Assembly: GCA_963815445.1 (NCBI GenBank)
Contig: CAWFGV010000007.1
Location: 1 to 64,000 of the forward strand
Source of the DNA: JANLYC01 sp963815445
Lineage (GTDB): Bacteria; Actinomycetota; Actinomycetes; Propionibacteriales; Nocardioidaceae
Direction of reading: 5' to 3'
Length of the DNA: 64,000 bases
The notes beneath the pieces are model-generated. The model did no database searches. It was not told the origin of the DNA and saw nothing but the letters and a program-made list of their open reading frames with translations. Below, in pieces: positions 1 to 5,597 of the stretch. The translations under genes were made by a program, and so were the position numbers. Positions within the stretch are counted from its first letter, which is position 1, and each line of letters starts with the position of its first letter.

Positions 1-68
1 GTACCGGCCAAACGCTACGAGCGCGGGCTCGTGGCGGCGCTGCGCCTGCAGCTGTTGACGCCGCGGCC

Positions 69-623
69 CTACCCCGCCACGGCCGCCGGGCGCCGCCTCG
101 GCTCGTTGCGCCGTACGCCGTCGAGGGAGACTGAGATATGCGTCAGCTCGTCCCGCATCCCGACGTGGGCGCGGAGCCCCGCTGCGTGCACCAGGCGCAG
201 CACCGCCGGGTTGTCCGGATGCACGGTCATCGCCAGCTCCTCGAAGTCGCGCCGACCCGCCTCCCTGGCCGAGGCCAGCAGCAAGCTCGTACCGACTCCC
301 TGTCGCTGGAACTGGTCGGCAACGAGCTGGCCCATGTCTCCACGCAGCGGGCTGTGCGGGTCAGAGACCTCCGCCCAGGAGTCGGCGTCGACGTAGGGCG
401 CGACCGTTGCGATGCCGGCCAGGACGCCGCCCCGTTCGGCGACGAACGAGAACCCGCCCGGAGGGCAGAGGAGGCGACCGGCGAGCCGCGCGTCGAGAAC
501 AGGCATCGGGGCCAGGTAGCGCCGGGTCAGGCTCAGCTGCGAGCAGCGTCCGTGCATGCGGACGAGTTCACGGACGTCGTCGGGAGCACCAGCGCGAAGG
601 GTGAGCCGTGGCGAGCTAAGCAT
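69..623 (-). CDS. GNAT family N-acetyltransferase
   Basis: A 184-residue single-domain protein of the GCN5-related acetyltransferase fold; the family moves the acetyl group of acetyl-CoA to an amine. The CoA-binding motif A is visible as QRQGVGT (residues 106-112) at the start of the central helix, followed by the C-terminal NPAVLRLVHAAGL stretch (about 138-150) typical of the family. The substrate cannot be told; it could be a small molecule or a protein N-terminus. It lies downstream of and in the same direction as cspA, but the hairpin at 758-793 probably separates the transcripts. The 68 bases left of it show nothing recognisable. Confidence 0.85.
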   Translation of the reverse strand: MLSSPRLTLRAGAPDDVRELVRMHGRCSQLSLTRRYLAPMPVLDARLAGRLLCPPGGFSFVAERGGVLAGIATVAPYVDADSWAEVSDPHSPLRGDMGQLVADQFQRQGVGTSLLLASAREAGRRDFEELAMTVHPDNPAVLRLVHAAGLRAHVGMRDELTHISVSLDGVRRNEPRRRPAAVAG

Positions 624-757
624 GTACCCACCGTGCCGGACCGACGTTTCCCGGCGAGGTCGCCGACGTAACGCCTGGGCAAATTCTGCAGCGCCGCACC
701 ACCGTGTTCACCAGCGTGTTCACCCCAGCGCTCACCACAGCGGCCGGCCGGACACAT

Positions 758-793
758 GAAACGGCCCGGCCCCCGAAGGGACCGGACCGTTTC
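758..793 (-). terminator. Intrinsic terminator after cspA
   Basis: A 16-bp stem closed by a UUCG tetraloop when read on the minus strand. Two positions are G-U wobbles on the minus strand but C-A mismatches on the plus strand, so the structure belongs to the cspA transcript. It starts 16 bases after the cspA stop codon. There is no long T tract, which is common for actinobacterial terminators. Confidence 0.75.
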
Positions 794-808
794 GAAGCCT
801 GAGCAGAC

Positions 809-1009
809 TCAGGCAGGCTTGACCTCGTGTGCCTCGCGGCCCTTGGGTCCGTCGACGACTTCGAAGCTGACCGCCTGGCCATCCTCGAGCGACTTGTACC
901 CGTCGGACTGGATCTTCGACCAGTGGACGAACACGTCATCCTGACCATCGACGGCGATGAAGCCGTAACCCTTGTCAGCGTTGAACCACTTCACGGTGCC
1001 CTGCACCAT
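809..1009 (-). CDS. cspA: Cold-shock protein, CspA family
   Basis: A 66-residue cold-shock-domain protein, the normal length for a single-domain RNA chaperone that binds single-stranded RNA and DNA in the cytosol. RNP1-like KGYGFIAV and RNP2-like VFVHWSKI are both present, after the usual opening MVQGTVKWFN. The start at 1009 is chosen because it gives this canonical N-terminus and is preceded by GGGAG at a suitable distance; a longer frame upstream adds 22 unrelated residues. The order csp - CysO-like - threonine-synthase-like is also seen in Streptomyces, there usually with groEL beyond csp. Here a GNAT gene follows instead. Confidence 0.95.
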   Translation of the reverse strand: MVQGTVKWFNADKGYGFIAVDGQDDVFVHWSKIQSDGYKSLEDGQAVSFEVVDGPKGREAHEVKPA

Positions 1010-1309
1010 CGCTACTCCCGTTGTTCGTTCGAAAGCCCTCGGTTCGGACCCTCTAGTGCTGCACTCACGCTTCACCGGGATCCTTCTGGGACAGGTGTTG
1101 CGATCTGCACGTAGGACCTTATCTCACCAAACCACGTTGGTTGGGGCAGGATCTGGCCCGAATTCGCCCACCGAACGGCCTCGGCGGGTCTGTGACGATC
1201 CGCCCCTGACGCGCGACTGAACGTGACCGAACGTGGCCGAAGCCTCCTCGCCGAGACGCGACGTGACTACCGCCGGATAGCCCGTTCGGGTGGTATTGCC
1301 CTCAGTCGC

Positions 1310-1406
1310 TTGAAGGTGGCCCGTCGGCGTGGATACCTTTACTACACCTCGTGGGTGCGACGAGGTTTTGACTGGGGCGCGGTTACCGCGCCCCAGTCTT
1401 CTTTTT
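1310..1406 (+). ncRNA. Candidate small RNA with its own promoter and terminator
   Basis: The plus strand between two minus-strand genes carries TTGAAG (1310-1315), an 18-base spacer and TACCTT (1334-1339). These are followed by a 6-bp hairpin (1347-1352 with 1360-1365, loop GGGUGCG) and a 13-bp GC-rich hairpin (1370-1382 with 1386-1398) that runs directly into TTCTTTTT. The second hairpin is a textbook intrinsic terminator on the plus strand, yet no plus-strand coding gene lies upstream of it. I infer a transcript of about 60 nt. It does not show the C-rich loops of the actinobacterial 6C RNA. It could instead be a stray terminator for cspA antisense transcription. Confidence 0.45.
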
Positions 1407-1445
1407 GCCCTGGGGCGAGTGGCCGACCGGAACGCACCCGTCTCC

Positions 1446-1739
1446 TCAGACCACGTGGTTGGTTGAGCCGCCGGCGACGGCCGGGATCACCGACACCTCA
1501 GCACCATCGGCTACCGATGTGGCCAATCCCTCCAGGAAGCGAACGTCATCGTTCCCGACGTACACGTTGACGAAGCGCCGCAGGTCCCCCTGCTCGTCGA
1601 CGATCCTGCCCTTGATGCCGTGATAGCTGGCGTCGAGTGAGTCGAGCACCTCGCGGAGCGTGCCGCCCTCGGCCGTGACCTCCGACTGACCGCCGGTGTA
1701 GGTGCGCAGGATGGTGGGCACTCGGACGTTGACACTCAT
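1446..1739 (-). CDS. MoaD/ThiS-family sulfur-carrier protein, CysO-like
   Basis: A 97-residue ubiquitin-fold protein closely resembling mycobacterial CysO, which carries sulfur as a C-terminal thiocarboxylate for a PLP enzyme. The opening VRVPTILRTYTGGQ, the central RFVNVYVGNDDVRF and the C-terminal AVAGG match that family. The diglycine is at residues 90-91 but six residues (STNHVV) follow it, so the tail would have to be cut off before thiocarboxylation, as in carriers processed by a JAMM (Mec-like) protease. The start at 1739 has GGAGGAG just upstream; a longer frame adds 40 unrelated residues. It follows the threonine-synthase-like gene by 43 bases, surely in one operon under the same SAM riboswitch. 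Confidence 0.9.
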   Translation of the reverse strand: MSVNVRVPTILRTYTGGQSEVTAEGGTLREVLDSLDASYHGIKGRIVDEQGDLRRFVNVYVGNDDVRFLEGLATSVADGAEVSVIPAVAGGSTNHVV

Positions 1740-1782
1740 CGGGGCTCCTCCGCTGGCAAGTGGTCGCACGGACTCATCGGGC

Positions 1783-3075
1783 TCACAGACCGGTGGCCCT
1801 GAACGCAGCGTACGACGGGTCGATCGTCGCCGCGGGTGCCACCCGGTCGGCAATGGCATCGAGAGTCTTGAGTCCGTCGCCGGTGTTGAAGACGACGGTC
1901 TCGAGGTCGGGGTCGAGCCGCCCGGTCTCGACCAGCTTCTTCAGCGTCGCGACCGTCACGCCCCCGGCGGTCTCGGCGAAGACGCCCTCTGTCCGCGCAA
2001 GCAGCTGGATACCGTCGCGGATCTCGTCATCAGTGACCGCTTCGACAGCTCCACCCGTACGCCGGGCGACGTCCAGCACGTAGGGACCGTCGGCCGGGTT
2101 TCCGATCGCCAATGACTTCGCGATGGTGTCCGGCTTCACCGGGCGCACCACGTCATGGCCGTCACGGAAGGCCGTGGCGACCGGCGAGCACCCTGCGGCC
2201 TGGGCTCCGAAGATCGTGTAGGGCGTCGGCTCGACCAGCCCGAGCCGACCTAGCTCGGTGAAGCCCTTGTCGACCTTCGTCAGCTGCGAGCCGGAGGCGA
2301 CCGGGATCACGACCTGGTCCGGCAGCCGCCAGCCGAGCTGCTCGGCTACTTCGTACGCCAGTGTCTTGGAGCCCTCGGCGTAGTAGGGCCGCACGTTGAC
2401 GTTGACGAAGGCCCAGTCCGCCTCCTCGCCGGCGATCTCCGACGCGAGCCGGTTGACGTCGTCGTACGTGCCACGGACCGCGACGAGGATGCCCCCGTAC
2501 ACCGCGGTCGTGAGAATCTTCGGCCGCTCGAGGTTCTCGGGGATGAGCACGACGCTCTTGATGCCGGCGCGGGCGGCGGCCGACGCGACGGCGTTAGCCA
2601 GATTCCCGGTCGAGGGACAGGCCAAGACGCTGAGCCCGAGCTCGCGCGCAGCCGCCAGCGCCACCGCAACGACGCGGTCCTTGAATGAGTGGGTCGGGTT
2701 GCCCGAGTCGTCCTTGACCCACAGGGACCGGAGGCCGAGCTCGCGGGCCAGGTTGTCGGCCTTGATCAGGCGGGTGCCGCCGGGCTCGGTGTTGGGGATC
2801 GTGGCGATGTCGTCGCGGACGGGAAGCAGCGTCCGATAGCGCCAGATGTTGGGTGGACCCGCGGCGATCTGCTCACGCGTGACGGCCGGAAAGTCGTAGC
2901 CGACCTCCAACGGGCCGAAACACTCCTGGCAGGCATAGAAGGGGCCGAGCTCCTGCTCGGCGCCGCAGGCCCGGCACACCAGGGCACGGGCGTTGCCGAA
3001 CGCCGGGATGCCTGTGCTCGTGTGGTGGACACGATGGACAGCGGGAGAGATGACGGGGGTGCTGACGGTGCTCAT
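1783..3075 (-). CDS. Threonine-synthase-like PLP enzyme with zinc ribbon
   Basis: A 430-residue fold-type II PLP enzyme. An N-terminal zinc ribbon (Cys34, 37, 49, 52) precedes the catalytic domain; the PLP lysine is in NPTHSFKDR (Lys132) and a phosphate-binding loop reads PSTGNLANA. By homology it converts O-phosphohomoserine to threonine. However, it is not beside hom or thrB, it is followed by a sulfur-carrier gene, and a SAM-I riboswitch controls it, which is not expected for threonine synthesis. An alternative is sulfhydrylation of O-phosphohomoserine or a related substrate to homocysteine using the carrier's thiocarboxylate, by analogy to CysM/CysO. The start at 3075 has AAGGAGG three bases upstream of it, partly within reach of riboswitch helix P1. 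Confidence 0.88.
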   Translation of the reverse strand: MSTVSTPVISPAVHRVHHTSTGIPAFGNARALVCRACGAEQELGPFYACQECFGPLEVGYDFPAVTREQIAAGPPNIWRYRTLLPVRDDIATIPNTEPGGTRLIKADNLARELGLRSLWVKDDSGNPTHSFKDRVVAVALAAARELGLSVLACPSTGNLANAVASAAARAGIKSVVLIPENLERPKILTTAVYGGILVAVRGTYDDVNRLASEIAGEEADWAFVNVNVRPYYAEGSKTLAYEVAEQLGWRLPDQVVIPVASGSQLTKVDKGFTELGRLGLVEPTPYTIFGAQAAGCSPVATAFRDGHDVVRPVKPDTIAKSLAIGNPADGPYVLDVARRTGGAVEAVTDDEIRDGIQLLARTEGVFAETAGGVTVATLKKLVETGRLDPDLETVVFNTGDGLKTLDAIADRVAPAATIDPSYAAFRATGL

Positions 3076-3085
3076 GAAGCCTCCT

Positions 3086-3225
3086 TCTCATCTTTCTCGC
3101 AACGGCTCTCGCCACGAGTCGGAATTGGCACCGTCGTCATGTGCGCCGCGTGCTCCATGCGTCGCACGTATGACGGGGTTGCCGGGGCTTCACCGGGCCG
3201 TTCCCTCTGCCCCTCTCGATGAGTT
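3086..3225 (-). promoter_or_regulatory. SAM-I (S-box) riboswitch
   Basis: On the minus strand the leader of the threonine-synthase-like gene has the conserved S-box elements in order. The P1 5' strand CTCATC (3223-3218) is followed by GAGAGG, the AGAGGGA segment, the GAAGCCCCGGCAACC core (3192-3178), GGTGCCAATTCC (3132-3121), and the P1 3' strand GATGAG (3092-3087). Directly after P1 comes AAGGAGG (3086-3080) and the start codon. With SAM bound, P1 would form and could mask the Shine-Dalgarno sequence, so control is probably at translation. SAM-I switches normally repress methionine/cysteine and SAM-related genes. Confidence 0.93.
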
Positions 3226-3308
3226 GCCGACAGCCTAACCGGAGTCGTCTCGCATGTGGGGACTGCCGACCGCCATCTGAGATGGCCGTCTTGCGGCATG
3301 ATGGGAGG

Positions 3309-3776
3309 GTGACGTCGGACCCGTGGCGCCTGCGCTCCATCGCGAACTGGCTCAACTTCTCGACGCCACTCGGGCTGCTGGTGGCGCGGCTCGGCCACGC
3401 CGACGTCGAACGTCGTGACCGCGGCCTGCGGCTCGCGACCGGCTACCGCTTCGCGTTTCCGGCCGCATCAGCGTTCACCATCGGCGCGGTGGTGATCAGC
3501 ACCCACAGCCCGGAGTACTTCGTCGAGCGGCCGGAGCTGCTCATACACGAGGGTCGGCACGCCTGGCAGTACGTCGCCTGCTTGGGCCTGCCGTTCATCC
3601 CGCTCTACCTGGCCGCCGCGGGCTGGTCCTGGCTGCGCGCAGGCGACTGGGCCTCACACAACCTGTTCGAGCGACTGGCCGGCCTCTCCGACGGTCACTA
3701 CGCGGTTCCGACTTCCGAGCAGGTCGCCGCCGTCCACGCCCGACGTCGCCGTGCCTTCCGGTCCATGCTCCGCTGA
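3309..3776 (+). CDS. Small membrane-associated protein with HExxH motif
   Basis: About 155 residues if the GTG at 3309 is the start; an ATG at 3282 would add nine. The C-terminal half holds HEGRHAWQY, which fits the HExxH zinc-binding signature of metallopeptidases. It is followed by one hydrophobic segment (GLPFIPLYLAAAGWSWL) and a conserved-looking SHNLFERLAG stretch. A glutamate 15-30 residues after the motif (in FERLAG) could be a third ligand. Similar short actinobacterial proteins are annotated as hypothetical; no function is known to me. It diverges from the riboswitch-controlled gene. Whether it is a protease is inference from the motif alone. Confidence 0.7.
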   Translation: MTSDPWRLRSIANWLNFSTPLGLLVARLGHADVERRDRGLRLATGYRFAFPAASAFTIGAVVISTHSPEYFVERPELLIHEGRHAWQYVACLGLPFIPLYLAAAGWSWLRAGDWASHNLFERLAGLSDGHYAVPTSEQVAAVHARRRRAFRSMLR

Positions 3777-3796
3777 GCCCCCCAGCCCTGCTCAGA

Positions 3797-4633
3797 TCAG
3801 GCCCCGGAGCCGTCGAGAGCAGCCACCAGGTCATCGAGCAGGAGTGCCACACCGGCTGGCCCGTCGACGACGATGTCGGCACGTTCGGCGAGTGCGGTGA
3901 CCTCGTCGGATCCCGAGCACACCAACAGCCCAAGGGTCCCAAGTCTCCGCTGGCGATCCACCTCGTCGAACGCCGCCAGGTCCCCCAGGTCGTCACCGGT
4001 GAACATGATCGACCGGGCGCTGTGCTCCTCGACGAGGCCGCGCAAGGCCTGACCCTTGTCCATGCCGGGAGGCCGGAGCTCGACGACCATCCGGCCCGGC
4101 TCGGCCGTCAGCAAGTGGCGCTCGGCCAGGTCGACCAGCGGCTGCTTGATGGTCGCGTACGCTGCGGCGGGGTCGGTCATCCGGCGTACGTGCACCGCCA
4201 CCGACAAACCTTTGTCCTCGACCACCGCCTCGCTCAACCCCAGCCTGCCGAGCACGTCCGGCAGCTCGCTGCGTACGGCGTCGAGGCCGGGTGGTGGTGA
4301 TGCCGCGGTCAGCTCGCCGGTAGCCGCGTCCCAGCGCTCGAGACCGTAGTGACCAACGACGACCAGTGAGTCGAGCCCGGACACGTCCGCCAAGCCGGCC
4401 AGCTCAACGGCGACCATGGCGGGTCGACCGGTCACGATCGCCACCCCGCCAACCGCCGCGGACAGTCGAACCAGCGCTGCCACGACTCGCGGGTGCGGGT
4501 AAGCCTGGGCGGGATCGGGCACGATCGGAGCCAGGGTGCCGTCGTAGTCGAACGCGGCCAGACACCCTGCCGGGTCGGTCGTGATGGCGTCCAACCCGGT
4601 GACGCCGGCAGCGGTCGTGGGCGAGATCGACAT
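3797..4633 (-). CDS. otsB: Trehalose-6-phosphate phosphatase
   Basis: A 278-residue HAD-superfamily phosphatase that removes phosphate from trehalose-6-phosphate, the second step of the OtsA-OtsB route to trehalose. The nucleophile motif FDYDGTLAP (Asp29, Asp31) opens the domain, IVTGRP forms the second motif, KGQAL supplies the conserved lysine, and FTGDDLGDLAAF is the acidic motif IV. Length is normal. The partner otsA is 4.7 kb away on the other strand, so the two steps are not in one operon. The start at 4633 lacks a clear ribosome-binding site. Confidence 0.93.
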   Translation of the reverse strand: MSISPTTAAGVTGLDAITTDPAGCLAAFDYDGTLAPIVPDPAQAYPHPRVVAALVRLSAAVGGVAIVTGRPAMVAVELAGLADVSGLDSLVVVGHYGLERWDAATGELTAASPPPGLDAVRSELPDVLGRLGLSEAVVEDKGLSVAVHVRRMTDPAAAYATIKQPLVDLAERHLLTAEPGRMVVELRPPGMDKGQALRGLVEEHSARSIMFTGDDLGDLAAFDEVDRQRRLGTLGLLVCSGSDEVTALAERADIVVDGPAGVALLLDDLVAALDGSGA

Positions 4634-4678
4634 GCAGATCAGTCAACCATCACGACCGCACTGCCGCGGGCGGGCTGC

Positions 4679-5182
4679 TCAGGGGGCCGAGGTGAGGATC
4701 ACGGTGAGTCGGTCGAACTGCATGGGCGACACCGCTGGCCGGACCCGGGTGATGTCGAGGACCTTGGCGAGCTGCCGTGCATCCGCGCGTAGCTGACCCG
4801 GGTAGTAGACGGTGTTGGCCGGGATGTTGCCGTACCAGTTGTCGGTGGCCGTGACGTTCCAGCCGGCCCGCTCGAGGACCTTCGCCCGGCTGGCCGCCAG
4901 ACCTGTGATGCCGGAGTTGTTGTAGACCTCCACGAACACCTTGGGCACCGGTGTACGTCGCTCACGTGGCTGCTTGACGCCAGGCGTCTTCGTGGGCGCC
5001 TTCGTGACTGTCTTGTCGGGCTGCGTCGGCGTCTGGGGGGAGTGCGAGGTCGTGGGCTGCTGGGCGACCGGCTTGGTCGGCGACGGGTCGTCACTGGCGT
5101 TGGAGGCGACCGCAGCAAGGCCGACCCCGGCGGCCACCACGAACGCGACGCTGCCGAGGGTGAACGCCGACGGCAGCGCCAT
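4679..5182 (-). CDS. LytR_C-domain secreted/membrane protein
   Basis: A 167-residue protein with one N-terminal membrane segment (TLGSVAFVVAAGVGLAAVAS), a Thr/Pro/Lys-rich linker and a C-terminal LytR_C domain beginning at VPKVFVEVYNNSGITGLA. That domain often accompanies LCP cell-wall ligases, but no LCP domain is here, so a cell-envelope role is only inferred. The start at 5182 overlaps the stop of the DUF3263 gene (TGATG), indicating translational coupling. A longer frame running into the upstream gene was rejected because it lacks a signal segment and overlaps DUF3263. Confidence 0.82.
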   Translation of the reverse strand: MALPSAFTLGSVAFVVAAGVGLAAVASNASDDPSPTKPVAQQPTTSHSPQTPTQPDKTVTKAPTKTPGVKQPRERRTPVPKVFVEVYNNSGITGLAASRAKVLERAGWNVTATDNWYGNIPANTVYYPGQLRADARQLAKVLDITRVRPAVSPMQFDRLTVILTSAP

Positions 5183-5508
5183 CAGATCTCGATGCCGAGC
5201 CGGCGTGCCGAGCGCTGCCGCTGGCGGGCCGACCTCAGCCGCCGAAGCCGCTTGGTCAGCAGTGGGTCGAAGGCGAGGGCCTCGGGTCGGTCGATGAGTG
5301 CGTTGAGCACTTGGTAGTAGCGCGTCGCGGACATGGCGAACTTGTCGCGGATCGCCTTCTCCTTGGCCCCCGCGTACTTCCACCACAGCCGCTCGAAGCC
5401 CAGGATCTCCTGGTCGCGCTCGGAGAGGTCGTCTGCCGCCCGGGCTGACTCACCCGAGGTGACCATCGGGGTCGTGTCGGCCGTGTGCAGACCGTTCGCG
5501 GCGTCCAT
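5182..5508 (-). CDS. DUF3263 protein
   Basis: About 108 residues. The segment LSERDQEILGFERLWWKY followed by AGAKEKAIRDKFAMSATRYY is the hallmark of DUF3263, a small actinobacterial family with a helix-turn-helix look; the C-terminus is very arginine-rich. A DNA-binding role is plausible but not established. The start at 5508 has AGGAG at proper spacing; an in-frame ATG at 5601 adds 31 poorly conserved residues. It is translationally coupled to the LytR_C gene, a pairing common in actinobacteria. Confidence 0.85.
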   Translation of the reverse strand: MDAANGLHTADTTPMVTSGESARAADDLSERDQEILGFERLWWKYAGAKEKAIRDKFAMSATRYYQVLNALIDRPEALAFDPLLTKRLRRLRSARQRQRSARRLGIEI

Positions 5509-5597
5509 GCGGGTCGACTCCTGTGACGTTTTCGGGAATGGGGTCTCGCGGCTAGCCCCACCTCTGCCCACATCGTAGGCGACGAACGACAACGATG

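Noticed and set aside
1341..1406. Actinobacterial 6C RNA
   Set aside because: Two tandem hairpins are present, but neither has the run of six cytosines in its loop that defines 6C.
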